64,000 bases of DNA from NCBI RefSeq assembly GCF_001054325.1, contig NZ_JVVM01000025.1, forward strand, positions 1 through 64,000, given 5' to 3'. This document shows positions 56,205 to 64,000 of the stretch, piece after piece. The stretch is from Corynebacterium vitaeruminis. Lineage in GTDB: Bacteria; Actinomycetota; Actinomycetes; Mycobacteriales; Mycobacteriaceae. The position numbers and the translations under genes were made by a program. Below the pieces are notes generated by a model, which worked only from the letters and a program-made list of their open reading frames with translations, searched no databases and was not told the origin of the DNA. How positions within the stretch are numbered: the stretch's first letter is position 1; each line of letters starts with the position of its first letter.

Positions 56205-57101
56205 CTAGGAATCCTTAGCCAGCAGTTCGGCGACCTCGGTTTTCGTCGGCGGCTGCGCCCCCTTGCGGGACACAGTGATGGCAGCCGCGGCAGTCGCATA
56301 GTGCAAAATCTCGCGCCACTGATCTGTTGATACGGAAGTCAGGTCAGTCACTGTTAGGCCACGCTCGTCAATTTTTGCTAACAGTGCGCCCATAATTGTG
56401 TCCCCAGCACCGATGGTGTCAACGACGTCCGCATCGACGGCTGGTACATCGATGCGGTTGCCGTCGGCAAGCAAAGTAAGCCCATCGCAACCTCGCGTGA
56501 TGACGGCGACCGGAACTGTAGCCAGCGCCTCTTCGCCGAGGAACTCGACTTCCTCATCCGAAAGCTTCAACAAACTGACGTAAGGGAGCAGGCCCATAAG
56601 GAAGTCTCGGTGTGCATCTGTTGCATATATTGGGCGAATATTTGGATCCAGCGCGATCAGGGTGCCGTTGGCGGCGAACTGCTTGAGCAATTCCGCGTAC
56701 CGGCTGGCGCCTGGTTCCAACGCCAGTGAGAGTGTTCCGAAGCATGCGATATTTGCATCGATGAGTTTCGGCTCCACTAGCGGGGTGGCCGTCCCTTCAG
56801 TGTAGAAAGTGTACGTCGCGGACCGATCTTCATGGATGGTGGTCACAGCCAAAATGGTTGGCTCTGGGCCACGCTGGATGTAAGAGGTATCGACCCCTTC
56901 GTTTTCTAAGTGTTTGACCAGCTCATTTCCGAAACCATCCGTAGATAGACGGGACTGGAAAATAACGTCTGCACCGAGGTGGGAGGCCGTGACTGCAACG
57001 TTGTAGGGACCTCCACCGAGCGCTGGCACGTGGTTGTTGAGGCTGCCAGGAGATACCGGGACTAGGTCGACCAGACCTTCGCCGCAAACACAAATAGCCA
57101 T
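56205..57101 (-). CDS. PfkB-family carbohydrate kinase, fructokinase-like
   Basis: The 298-residue product has the PfkB N-terminal signature GGGPYNVAVTASHLGADV and the C-terminal DTIGAGDTIMGALLA with the catalytic Asp. The group phosphorylates sugars such as fructose with ATP. Divergent remains of a GH32 sucrase gene sit 22 bases upstream, which supports fructokinase in a former sucrose locus. TATTAT lies 7 bases before the ATG, again pointing to a leaderless mRNA. It converges on the methyltransferase gene across 24 bases. Confidence 0.88.
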   Translation of the reverse strand: MAICVCGEGLVDLVPVSPGSLNNHVPALGGGPYNVAVTASHLGADVIFQSRLSTDGFGNELVKHLENEGVDTSYIQRGPEPTILAVTTIHEDRSATYTFYTEGTATPLVEPKLIDANIACFGTLSLALEPGASRYAELLKQFAANGTLIALDPNIRPIYATDAHRDFLMGLLPYVSLLKLSDEEVEFLGEEALATVPVAVITRGCDGLTLLADGNRIDVPAVDADVVDTIGAGDTIMGALLAKIDERGLTVTDLTSVSTDQWREILHYATAAAAITVSRKGAQPPTKTEVAELLAKDS

Positions 57102-57123
57102 GGCGTCAATAATATCGAGAAGT

Positions 57124-57225
57124 ATGAGCTATCGGCCGAATTATCATCTGGCACCTCCACAGGGGCGACTGAATGACCCGAATGGCCTTGCTGGAAACGC
57201 TGGGTTCAGTTGTCTTCCTGAGTAA
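57124..57225 (+). pseudogene. Remnant of a GH32 sucrase/fructosidase gene
   Basis: ATG 57124 opens a 33-codon frame containing YHLAPPQGRLNDPNGLAG. This is the N-terminal catalytic motif of family GH32 (usually W-M/L-N-D-P-N-G), whose Asp is the nucleophile. The frame stops after a few more codons and no further GH32 sequence follows. It is a truncated relic of a sucrose-6-phosphate hydrolase-type gene divergent from the PfkB kinase gene. The W to R change before LNDPNG fits decay. Confidence 0.75.
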
Positions 57226-57233
57226 CTCCACCG

Positions 57234-57284
57234 ACCTTCGACGGTGAATCGCAGTTCCTGGTTGCAGCGCCTAGGTGGGGGTAG
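57234..57284 (+). pseudogene. C-terminal remnant of a methyltransferase paralogue
   Basis: These 17 codons, including the stop, align in frame with the end of the methyltransferase gene at 56130-56180. The shared core is ESQFLVA, with most bases identical. No more upstream homology is seen. It appears that a second copy of this gene was lost or replaced by the GH32/PfkB segment. Confidence 0.65.
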
Positions 57285-57295
57285 TGCACTGTGTC

Positions 57296-57306
57296 CGTCG
57301 TAAAGC
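57296..57306 (+). repeat. CGTCGTAAAGC motif, copy 8
   Basis: Exact plus-strand copy 11 bases after the methyltransferase remnant and before the FNT channel gene. Confidence 0.8.
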
Positions 57307-57387
57307 GGTTGCACTTCCGCGCCGGGCGGTCGTTATTCTTTTATGCGAATAACTGCAATTAACGGCACGTGGGGAAAGGCTTCAGCG

Positions 57388-58170
57388 GTGACACTATACG
57401 AAACGCTGGATGTAGCTGGTGATAAGAAACAGGAACTGCTGACGCAGGACTACGGACGTTTTGCGGTTCGAGCGATTCTGGCAGGTATGTATCTGACGCT
57501 CGGGACGGCATTTGCGGCGGTGGCTGGGCAAGTTGCCGAGGGTGTTGCACCGGGGACTGGGGGACTGGTCTTCGCGTGTTTGTTCGGGCTTGGATTGTTC
57601 GCCATCGTGGTGCTTGGCGCGGAGCTGGCAACTGGCAGCATGATGTTTGTGTCCTGGTCCGCCGCGCGCGGGCGCATGCCGTGGGGAGTGGCCCTTCGGA
57701 TGGTGGCCGTCGCCACGTTCTACAATTTCATCGGTGCCGCGATTGTGGCGCTAGTGCTAAGTCAGAGCGCCAAACTCGGTGGGATTGATGACACACATCT
57801 GATTGCCACCTTGACCGAGGGGAAGCTGGCCAAGCCGTTCTTCGGCGCTTTCGTAGAGGCGATGGGCGCGAACTTCGTGGTCAATATGGCTGTCTTAGGC
57901 GCGCTGAAAGCCAAGGAAATCATTTCGAAGTTCGCTGTGATTCTGCCGATTATTGCAGTGTTCGTCGGGCTCGGACTTGAGCACGTGATTGCGAACTTCT
58001 CACTGTTTTCCTTGGCCTTTTTCGCCAATCCGCATCCTGCAGGATTCGATGGTCTGCACATCACCGGCAACTGGGTAGCCGTATGGCTGGGCAACTTTGT
58101 AGGCGGTGGTTTGGGAATCGGTGCGGTCTACGCCTGGTTGAACCAGACGAAGACCAGCTATGTTGATTAG
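57388..58170 (+). CDS. Formate/nitrite transporter (FNT) family channel
   Basis: The 260-residue product has six membrane helices and FNT-type segments such as LGAELATGSMMFVSW and MGANFVVNMAVLGALKAKE. The family conducts formate, nitrite, hydrosulfide or lactate across the inner membrane; the substrate is not clear here. GTG 57388 is preferred: GGGGAAAGG lies 8 bases before it, and a TATTCT -10 at 57334-57339 would start transcription beyond the ATG at 57343. That ATG remains possible and would add 15 residues. Confidence 0.85.
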   Translation: MTLYETLDVAGDKKQELLTQDYGRFAVRAILAGMYLTLGTAFAAVAGQVAEGVAPGTGGLVFACLFGLGLFAIVVLGAELATGSMMFVSWSAARGRMPWGVALRMVAVATFYNFIGAAIVALVLSQSAKLGGIDDTHLIATLTEGKLAKPFFGAFVEAMGANFVVNMAVLGALKAKEIISKFAVILPIIAVFVGLGLEHVIANFSLFSLAFFANPHPAGFDGLHITGNWVAVWLGNFVGGGLGIGAVYAWLNQTKTSYVD

Positions 58171-58202
58171 CTTTTGATTCTCGCCGGAGCTTAACCGACC
58201 GT

Positions 58203-58919
58203 CTAACCGACGGCCTGGCCGAAGAGCAGACCGACGAAGTAGGACACAATCAAACCGAGCGCGCCACCGATAACCAGGCGTAGTGCAGCCTTGCCGGAGT
58301 GAGTGGAGCTGAGCTTAGCGCTGATGTAGCCGGTCAGAGCCAGAGTCACGATGGTGACAACGGTGACTGCGATTGCGCCAGAAGCCGGGCCGGTGAAAAG
58401 CAGTGCCGCAATCATCGGCAGGATGGCGCCGAGTAGGAATGACAGCGCTGAAGAACCAGCAGCGGCCCAAGGATTGGTCAGCTCCTCGCCGTCAATGCCC
58501 AATTCCAGCTTCAGGTGAGCTGCTAACGGGTCATTCTGAGCGATGCCGTGGGCGGCATCTTCGGCGATCTGTTCTGGGATGCCATAGCCAGAGAGAATCC
58601 CCACGAGCTCTTTATGCTCTTCATCTGGAAAGTCCTTAAGCTCTGCCTTTTCTTTGGCAATCAGCGCTCGTTCAGTATCGCGCTGGGTTGAAACCGAGAC
58701 GTATTCACCCAGAGCCATCGAGATAGCGCCCGCGATAACGGCCGCAGCACCAGCAGTCAGAATGGCCTCGCGAGAGGAACCTGCTGCAATCACGCTGAGC
58801 AAGATCAGAGCAGTGGAGACGATACCGTCGTTGGCTCCGAGGACACCAGCGCGAAGCCAGTTGAGTTTCGAAGTTTCGGAGGCCTTGTGTGGCTCATGCG
58901 GATGTGCGTGCGTGGTCAT
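58203..58919 (-). CDS. VIT1/CCC1-family iron/manganese transporter
   Basis: The 238-residue product has a His-rich N-terminus (MTTHAHPHEPHK), then helix 1 with NWLRAGVLGANDGIVSTALIL, the VIT family signature. A cytoplasmic metal-binding region rich in Glu follows (RALIAKEKAELKDFPDEEHK), and then three more helices. The family removes Fe(II) or Mn(II) from the cytoplasm. GGAGAAAGG precedes the ATG. It converges with the FNT gene 32 bases away. Confidence 0.9.
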   Translation of the reverse strand: MTTHAHPHEPHKASETSKLNWLRAGVLGANDGIVSTALILLSVIAAGSSREAILTAGAAAVIAGAISMALGEYVSVSTQRDTERALIAKEKAELKDFPDEEHKELVGILSGYGIPEQIAEDAAHGIAQNDPLAAHLKLELGIDGEELTNPWAAAGSSALSFLLGAILPMIAALLFTGPASGAIAVTVVTIVTLALTGYISAKLSSTHSGKAALRLVIGGALGLIVSYFVGLLFGQAVG

Positions 58920-59049
58920 GGCAGGCCCTTTCTCCTATGTCAGCCTCACGCCTACAGGTGGTACGAGGCATCACCATCGATTTAATGCCGATTCGGGCAT
59001 AGTCTCAAACGTTGTAGTGAAGTAGGGGGCACTCTCGTGTGTGTAGCTC

Positions 59050-60291
59050 CTACGTCAGTCGGTGAGGCTTTCCACGGAGGCTCTCGCGTGTCAATGTCAA
59101 GACCGCAAACAGTGCGATAAGCGCACAGGTCAACATTGAAATCGCCATCGACAGCGGTAGATTGGCACCAAGTCCCACCAACGGGGAGACCGTAGCGGCG
59201 GCAAGGAATTGCGCGAAGCCCATGAGTCCAGAACCCGCACCAATTCCGATATCGCGGACCTCCTCAATTCCAAGTGCAGTCGCATTGGCGAAAATCAGTG
59301 CCATCATCGGCACGGTAATAAACAGCAGCAGCCAGGTAATAAAAAAGGTAATTCCGACGAGAGCGTTAAAAATCAGGCCTATCGACGTCATGAGCATGAC
59401 CGTAAGACCAATCAAGATGCCATTTCGGGGATTAAACCGGTTGATCATCTTGCCGTTGAGTATCGACACCATTGTCAGCATGGCTGCATTAGATGCGAAC
59501 ACAAGAGAGAACTGAGTAGGTGTCAGCCCCAGTAGGTCCTGGAAAATAAAGGGCGAAGCCGCGATGTAGGAGAACATTACTGCGAATCCACCGGCGAAAG
59601 CCAACATGTACCCGACATATACGGGACGCCGCAGAAGTCGGCCGATATTTGGCAGCAAATTCCGAAGTGCGCCTGTGGAGCGCTTCTCGGGAGGTAAAGT
59701 TTCCGGCACCATAAAAACCACAATCGCAACCATTACGACGTTGACGGCCGCGAGAAACCAGAACACACTACGCCAGCCAAGGGCAGGGCCGAGAACGCCG
59801 CCTACAAGGGGAGCGACTGCCGGGGCGATAGAAGAAATGCCCATCAGTGTGGAGAAAGCCTTCGCAGATGCCTTGCCGGTCAAGAGATCGGGAACCACAG
59901 AACGAGCCAGGACGATAGTCGAGCCGCCCGCTAACCCCTGAAACAGACGCATTGCAATCAGGGTGCCAATATTCGGCGCCACGGCGCAGAGGATTGACGA
60001 GCTTAAGAAGACCAAAGTCGCAATGAGGAGTAGCTTCTTGCGGCCCAAACTATCGGAGAGAGCCCCGATGACAAGCTGCCCAGAGGCCATGCCGATCATG
60101 AAGGTGGTCAGCGTGAGCTGAACCATTGACTCGGTCGTGGAGAACTCACTTGCGATTTCCACGAAGGATGCCAGATATGTGTCGGCTCCAAACGGGCCGG
60201 CGGCAGATAACAATGCCAAACCGGCAAGAAGTGATACCGGTAGTGTTTGTGCCAGCTGTGGCTGAGTGTTCTCGGAATGTTGATTTGTCAC
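59050..60291 (-). CDS. Bcr/CflA-type MFS drug efflux transporter
   Basis: The 413-residue product has twelve membrane helices. The Bcr/CflA signature is DTYLASFVEIASEF, and the MFS motif GALSDSLGRKKLLL sits between helices 2 and 3. MARLFQG-like MRLFQGLAGGS follows. The group exports bicyclomycin, chloramphenicol and similar compounds by proton antiport; the substrate here is unknown. GTG 60291 is chosen because TATACT (minus strand, 60303-60298) ends 6 bases before it, so the mRNA is probably leaderless. A longer open frame to 60360 would lie upstream of that promoter. Confidence 0.9.
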   Translation of the reverse strand: MTNQHSENTQPQLAQTLPVSLLAGLALLSAAGPFGADTYLASFVEIASEFSTTESMVQLTLTTFMIGMASGQLVIGALSDSLGRKKLLLIATLVFLSSSILCAVAPNIGTLIAMRLFQGLAGGSTIVLARSVVPDLLTGKASAKAFSTLMGISSIAPAVAPLVGGVLGPALGWRSVFWFLAAVNVVMVAIVVFMVPETLPPEKRSTGALRNLLPNIGRLLRRPVYVGYMLAFAGGFAVMFSYIAASPFIFQDLLGLTPTQFSLVFASNAAMLTMVSILNGKMINRFNPRNGILIGLTVMLMTSIGLIFNALVGITFFITWLLLFITVPMMALIFANATALGIEEVRDIGIGAGSGLMGFAQFLAAATVSPLVGLGANLPLSMAISMLTCALIALFAVLTLTRESLRGKPHRLT

Positions 60292-60335
60292 TGTTTTAGT
60301 ATAGGGTCGCTGCTGAAGGCATAAATCGAGGGATT

Positions 60336-60553
60336 TTGTTGTCCCGCAGGAACGTGCCATAATACACAGGTTGCGCGAAGTGGCTGCGTGCTGCCCTCAA
60401 AGGCTTAGGGCCGTAGGTGGTGCGAGGTCAAAGCGACATGAAAGATGCCTCTAGCAGGTACTTTCGTCGTAAAGCGTAAACGCAAGACATAAAGACCGCG
60501 TGCGTTTAGGACGGAAATCTGACGCACAATGCAACCAGGTCAGGAGAAACGCA
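60336..60553 (+). promoter_or_regulatory. rplN promoter and leader
   Basis: TTGTTG (60336-60341), 17 bases, ATAATA (60359-60364) is a good promoter, needed because rplN is separated from rpsQ. The leader of about 180 bases contains CGTCGTAAAGC copy 9. AGGAG (60542-60546) serves rplN. Confidence 0.7.
60465..60475 (+). repeat. CGTCGTAAAGC motif, copy 9
   Basis: Exact plus-strand copy in the untranslated leader of rplN. Confidence 0.8.
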
Positions 60554-60922
60554 GTGATTCAGAAGGAATCCCGTCTGCGCGTTGCCGACAACACTGGTGC
60601 ACGTGAAATCCAGTGCATCCGCGTTCTCGGCGGCTCGACCCGACGCTTCGCTGGCATTGGCGACACCATCGTCGCTACTGTCAAGGAAGCTGCTCCGGGC
60701 GGAAACGTCAAGGCAGGCGAAATCGTTAAGGCAGTTATCGTCCGTGCGAAGAAGGAGACCCGTCGTCCGGACGGTTCCTACATCTCGTTCGACGAGAATG
60801 CAGCTGTCATCATCAAGGCCGACGGCGAGCCGAAGGGCACCCGTATTTTCGGCCCGGTCGCGCGTGAGCTGCGTGACAAGAAGTTCATGAAGATTGTCTC
60901 GCTCGCACCGGAGGTGATTTAA
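60554..60922 (+). CDS. rplN: 50S ribosomal protein L14
   Basis: L14 contacts the 30S subunit and is a docking site for silencing factors. The 122-residue product [18 protein letters not shown] has the standard length and [23 protein letters not shown] 60554 has AGGAG 7 bases upstream; the open frame before it is not used. The start of the gene after a 29-kb interruption and with its own promoter is unusual relative to the common S10-spc order. Confidence 0.98.
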   Translation: MIQKESRLRVADNTGAREIQCIRVLGGSTRRFAGIGDTIVATVKEAAPGGNVKAGEIVKAVIVRAKKETRRPDGSYISFDENAAVIIKADGEPKGTRIFGPVARELRDKKFMKIVSLAPEVI

Positions 60923-61237
60923 GTGAAGATCCGTAAGGGCGATACCGTGCTGGTTATCTCCGGTCCGGACAAGGGTGCTCAGGGCAAGGTCATCGAGGCC
61001 TACCCGAAGCGCGACAAGGTCCTGGTCGAGGGCGTTAACCGTATCAAGAAGCACGTTGCAAACTCCGCTGCGGAACGCGGCGCATCCTCGGGTGGCATTG
61101 TCACTCAGGAGGCTCCGATTCACGTGTCGAACGTCATGCTGGTCGACGAAGATGGTACCCCGACTCGCGTCGGCTACCGCTTCGATGAGGACGGCAAGAA
61201 GGTTCGCATCTCCCGCCGTACCGGGAAGGACATCTAA
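60923..61237 (+). CDS. rplX: 50S ribosomal protein L24
   Basis: L24 starts assembly of the 50S subunit. The 104-residue product has the KOW motif [20 protein letters not shown] and ends in [10 protein letters not shown]. The GTG start follows the rplN stop immediately, with GGAGGTG upstream, so the genes are coupled. rplE begins 2 bases after its stop. Confidence 0.97.
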   Translation: MKIRKGDTVLVISGPDKGAQGKVIEAYPKRDKVLVEGVNRIKKHVANSAAERGASSGGIVTQEAPIHVSNVMLVDEDGTPTRVGYRFDEDGKKVRISRRTGKDI

Positions 61238-61239
61238 GC

Positions 61240-61794
61240 ATGAGCGAAAACTACACCCCTCGTCTGAAGGCCCGTTACCGCGATGAAATTCGTGGCAAGA
61301 TGCAGGAAGAGTTCTCCTACGAGAACGTCATGCAGATTCCGGGCGTCACCAAGGTCGTCGTCAACATGGGCGTCGGTGCTGCTGCTCAGGACAAGAAGCA
61401 GATCAACGGTGCAATCAACGACCTGACTCTGATCACCGGTCAGAAGCCGGAGACCCGTCGTGCCCGCAAGTCGATCGCTAACTTCAAGCTGCGTGAAGGC
61501 GACGCCATCGGCGCTCGCGTCACCCTGCGTGGTGACCGCATGTGGGAGTTCCTGGACCGCCTGCTGACCGTGGCTCTGCCACGAATCCGCGACTTCCGCG
61601 GCCTGTCTGATCAGCAGTTCGATGGTCACGGTAACTACACCTTCGGCCTTTCCGAGCAGACCATGTTCTACGAGATCGACGTTGACAAGATCGACCGCCC
61701 GCGCGGTATGGACATCACCGTCGTGACCACCGCTACTAACAATGAGGAAGGCCGCGCGCTGCTGCGCGAACTGGGCTTCCCGTTCAAGAAGTAG
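61240..61794 (+). CDS. rplE: 50S ribosomal protein L5
   Basis: L5 binds 5S rRNA and touches P-site tRNA. The 184-residue product has [15 protein letters not shown], the [17 protein letters not shown] segment and the C-terminal [20 protein letters not shown]. It follows rplX closely and ends before a terminator. rpsZ, which usually follows rplE, is absent here, as is common when zinc-independent S14 is encoded elsewhere. Confidence 0.98.
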   Translation: MSENYTPRLKARYRDEIRGKMQEEFSYENVMQIPGVTKVVVNMGVGAAAQDKKQINGAINDLTLITGQKPETRRARKSIANFKLREGDAIGARVTLRGDRMWEFLDRLLTVALPRIRDFRGLSDQQFDGHGNYTFGLSEQTMFYEIDVDKIDRPRGMDITVVTTATNNEEGRALLRELGFPFKK

Positions 61795-61823
61795 TCTCTA
61801 CTTCTAAGGTAGCTTTTGCCTGA

Positions 61824-61857
61824 AGCCCTGGATGCCTCTTGGTATCCGGGGCTTTTT
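61824..61857 (+). terminator. Terminator after rplE
   Basis: AGCCCTGGAT pairs with ATCCGGGGCT (one T-G pair) and is followed by TTTTTGCTG. The spc operon is therefore split here as well. Confidence 0.88.
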
Positions 61858-62163
61858 GCTGTTTTGTTAACTGTTTATGCGCTGGGGCAGTGCGGTCTAC
61901 GTGAAAGCTACCAGTGTTGCAGGTGTGAAAAGTGACCCTTTTTGGGGGTTGAAAATTAGTAAAGTCGCAAACTTTCTCAGCTGAAAGTTAGACGTTCGTG
62001 ATGATTTCGTTGTAAACTCCCATTCGTCATAGTGACGGCCGCCAAAAATGCATCGTGGTCGTTATCAATTTGGGCAAGACTTAAGAACTTCAGCACCGCA
62101 GTGGTTGAACCAGTGACTACATACGGGGCTGGGCTTAAATCAAAACGCAAAGGGATTAACTAC
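61858..62163 (+). promoter_or_regulatory. Upstream region of the SGNH hydrolase gene
   Basis: AACTTTC (61970-61976) and GAAAGTT (61983-61989) form a perfect inverted repeat around TCAGCT, operator-like. Extended -10 TGTAAACT is at 62011-62018. A leader of about 140 bases would result. The frame is open from 62032 into the gene, but the signal peptide fixes the start at 62164. Confidence 0.55.
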
Positions 62164-63060
62164 ATGAAGAACTTCTCCGTGGCCGTCCGCTCGGCTGCTA
62201 TCGCAACTGTTGCGGCTCTGGGTCTGAGCTTGGGTGCAGGAGCTGCCAGCGCACAGCCGGCAATGCCAGAACTGCCGAACATTCCGATCCCGGGTATCGG
62301 CGACACCGGCCCGAAGGGCGTCAAGCAGATTGTCACCTTCGGTGACTCCTTTACCGCTAATGCTGGTAAGGGTGGCCCGCGTGGCCTGGCTCCGGGGCAG
62401 AACTTACTGGTCGCTAACTGTGCTACCGACATGGAAAACTGGCCGAAGATCGCAGCTTCGAAGCTGAACAAGTCCCTGGGCGACTGGTCCTGTAACGGCC
62501 TTGGTGGCGCCCCGGGCCAGCTTCTGGCATACCTCGAGGTTGCTATCCAGTACGGCGACATCGGACCGGGCACTGAGAAGGTTGTCCTGATGTACGGCGG
62601 TATGGACTGGGTTCAGTGGGTTGACGTCGCAGGTGAGCTCGTCGCAAAGCCGGACCCCAAGGCTCCTTCGCTGTTCAAGCAGACGCTGCGTCAGTTCAGC
62701 GACCGCGTCCACCAGGTTGCACCGGGCGCTCAGGTCGTCCTGGCTTCCTACCCTGAGTACGCTACGAATGACCAGCTGTGCTTGGTGAACACCTCGAACC
62801 AGACCTTCCCGATTCCGGCGCCGGGTGCCAGCGAGATTCAGGGCGCTTTCCGTGACAGCATTCGTTCTGCATCTCAGCACGTAGGCGCTGGCTTCATTGA
62901 TGTCTACGAGGCAACCCTCGGCCACGGCACCTGTAACCCGAATAAGGACGAGCGTTTCGTCGTCGGTTTCGCGGACCCGGCTATGGGCCCGATGACCAAC
63001 CACCCGACGGTGGCTGGTGAGAAGGCAATGGGCAATATCATTGCCGACCAGCTCTACTAA
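62164..63060 (+). CDS. Secreted SGNH/GDSL-family hydrolase
   Basis: The 298-residue product has a signal peptide (1-30; basic start, hydrophobic core, cleavage after ASA before QPAMPELP). It then has block I FGDSFT (nucleophile S62), a Gly-rich block II (CNGLGGAPG), and a C-terminal histidine in TNHPTVAGEKAMG (H280). The expected block III Gly-x-Asn-Asp is GGMD (145-148), with Met in place of Asn. Four or more Cys suggest disulfides. It probably acts on cell-wall lipids or esters outside the membrane. AAAGGG precedes the ATG. It lies between two ribosomal transcription units. Confidence 0.88.
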   Translation: MKNFSVAVRSAAIATVAALGLSLGAGAASAQPAMPELPNIPIPGIGDTGPKGVKQIVTFGDSFTANAGKGGPRGLAPGQNLLVANCATDMENWPKIAASKLNKSLGDWSCNGLGGAPGQLLAYLEVAIQYGDIGPGTEKVVLMYGGMDWVQWVDVAGELVAKPDPKAPSLFKQTLRQFSDRVHQVAPGAQVVLASYPEYATNDQLCLVNTSNQTFPIPAPGASEIQGAFRDSIRSASQHVGAGFIDVYEATLGHGTCNPNKDERFVVGFADPAMGPMTNHPTVAGEKAMGNIIADQLY

Positions 63061-63123
63061 TTTCATCCTGCCGGCACTACGTCGGCTGGGGAATTAAGCG
63101 CCACCGTTAATTGGTTATGCTTT

Positions 63124-63160
63124 CGCCGCGAGCGGACTAACGTCCGGCCGCGGCGTTTTT
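63124..63160 (+). terminator. Terminator after the SGNH gene
   Basis: CGCCGCGAGCGGAC and GTCCGGCCGCGGCG form a long stem with two internal mismatches around TAAC, followed by TTTTTGC. Confidence 0.85.
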
Positions 63161-63461
63161 GCATTTCGGCAGGGGTTTGTTAGTATCACCAGGTCTGCCC
63201 TCTATATGAGGTGCGACAGTAAATGTAAGAACTTTGCTGTAGGCCCCTCGCCTCGCATCGTCTCTGGCGTCACTTGGGTGGCGAGCTGACTCGGCTACTG
63301 AACCGAGTTGGCGAACAGTAGCCCTTAAATCGCCGGAATCACGATATTGGCAATAGCTCCAACCCAAGCTTTCGCCGTGTGACAGTTGCTGTTTCCACGG
63401 TCATCGGAGCTGGCCACGAGGTGAGAAGGAACCGCAGCGAGAAAGGATACGGTCACTAATC
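63159..63461 (+). promoter_or_regulatory. rpsH promoter and leader
   Basis: TTGCAT (63159-63164), 16 bases, TAGTAT (63181-63186), within the extended -10 TTAGTAT, forms a candidate promoter directly behind the terminator. The transcript would carry a leader of about 270 bases. No gene is seen in it. GAAAGGA near 63441 precedes rpsH at a long spacing. Confidence 0.6.
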
Positions 63462-63860
63462 ATGACCATGACTGACCCAATCGCCGACATGCTGTCGCGC
63501 GTGCGCAACGCTAACAACGCGTACCACGACTCTGTCTCGATGCCGTCGTCCAAGCTGAAGGCCAACATCGCCGAGATCCTCAAGTCTGAGGGTTACATCG
63601 CGGACTACGCTGTCGAGGACGCCAAGGTTGGCAAGACCCTGACCCTGAACCTGAAGTACGGTCCGTCCCGCGAGCGTTCCATCGCTGGCGTGCGTCGCGT
63701 CTCCAAGCCGGGTCTGCGCGTTTACGCAAAGTCCACTAATCTGCCAAAGGTCCTCGGTGGCCTGGGCGTGGCTATCATCTCCACGTCTCAGGGCCTGCTG
63801 ACTGACCGTCAGGCTTACGAGAAGAAGGTTGGCGGGGAAGTCCTCGCTTACGTCTGGTAA
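63462..63860 (+). CDS. rpsH: 30S ribosomal protein S8
   Basis: S8 binds the central domain of 16S rRNA and in some bacteria represses the spc operon. The 132-residue product begins [20 protein letters not shown] and ends with [26 protein letters not shown] sequence leading to LAYVW. ATG 63468 is an alternative start two codons in. rplF follows after 15 bases. Confidence 0.98.
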   Translation: MTMTDPIADMLSRVRNANNAYHDSVSMPSSKLKANIAEILKSEGYIADYAVEDAKVGKTLTLNLKYGPSRERSIAGVRRVSKPGLRVYAKSTNLPKVLGGLGVAIISTSQGLLTDRQAYEKKVGGEVLAYVW

Positions 63861-63875
63861 AGGGGGAACTACACA

Positions 63876-64000
63876 ATGTCTCGTATTGGTAAGAACCCTG
63901 TCGTTGTCCCGGCAAACGTTACTGCTGAGGTCAACGGCCAGGACGTTTCCGTCAAGGGCCCGAAGGGCGAGCTGTCTGTCTCTATCCCGGCTCCGATCAC
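63876..64000 (+). CDS. rplF: 50S ribosomal protein L6, N-terminal part, cut by the window edge
   Basis: ATG 63876 opens a frame to the window end reading [19 protein letters not shown] and then [15 protein letters not shown]. These are the expected first L6 motifs (SRIGK.PV and VKGPKGEL). AGGGGGAA precedes the start. The order rpsH-rplF is the normal spc order. Confidence 0.95.
   Translation, partial: MSRIGKNPVVVPANVTAEVNGQDVSVKGPKGELSVSIPAPI

Overview
The window is a Corynebacterium-type actinobacterial chromosome segment. It carries the actinobacterial order tRNA-Trp, secE, nusG, rplK, rplA, then rplJ-rplL, a DUF3068/PorA-family gene, rpoB-rpoC, rpsL-rpsG-fusA-tuf, the S10 operon and the start of the spc operon. 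Supporting signs are the corynebacterial style of RpoB and RpoC, a tuberculostearic-acid gene pair, many apparent leaderless promoters and strong GC-biased codon use in the housekeeping genes. The exact species cannot be read from the sequence.

Layout: 1-325 is the 5' part of a transposase running off the left edge. 747-1108 holds three tRNA genes (Thr, Met, Trp). 1577-16029 is the transcription/translation core (secE, nusG, L11, L1, a hypothetical gene, L10, L7/L12, a DUF3068 gene, rpoB, rpoC). 16268-20145 holds an NAD(P)-binding protein and a tmsA-tmsB-like pair for 10-methyl branched fatty acids. 20534-25498 is rpsL-rpsG-fusA-tuf. 26200-31352 is the first half of the S10 operon (rpsJ to rpsQ), closed by a strong terminator. 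60554-64000 is rplN-rplX-rplE, a secreted SGNH hydrolase, rpsH and the start of rplF.

Between rpsQ and rplN lie about 29 kb of non-ribosomal genes. The left two thirds (31.5-55.4 kb) look like one functional island. It encodes an ECF sigma factor next to a very acidic protein, two dynamin-like GTPases resembling mycobacterial IniA/IniC, a J-domain-like membrane protein, an RDD protein and a coiled-coil membrane protein. It also encodes a phosphorylation triad of the TerY-P type (VWA protein, PP2C phosphatase, protein kinase-like protein), a membrane-anchored Hsp70 with an extracytoplasmic tail, and three further membrane proteins whose ectodomains share a Gly-Lys-Phe-Asp-Cys-type motif with that Hsp70 tail. 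Five transcription units inside the island start with nearly the same promoter, GGAAC, 17-18 bases, CCTCTA(A/T), which I infer to be the target of the island's own sigma factor. I read the island as a self-regulated envelope-surveillance or envelope-remodelling system; that role is inference. The right third (55.5-60.3 kb) holds ordinary metabolic and transport genes (methyltransferase, PfkB kinase, FNT channel, VIT-type transporter, Bcr/CflA MFS pump) and the remains of two decayed genes.

A second unexplained signal is the 11-mer CGTCGTAAAGC. I count nine exact copies and two one-mismatch copies, mostly between genes, once as a perfect head-to-head pair just after the DUF3068 gene.
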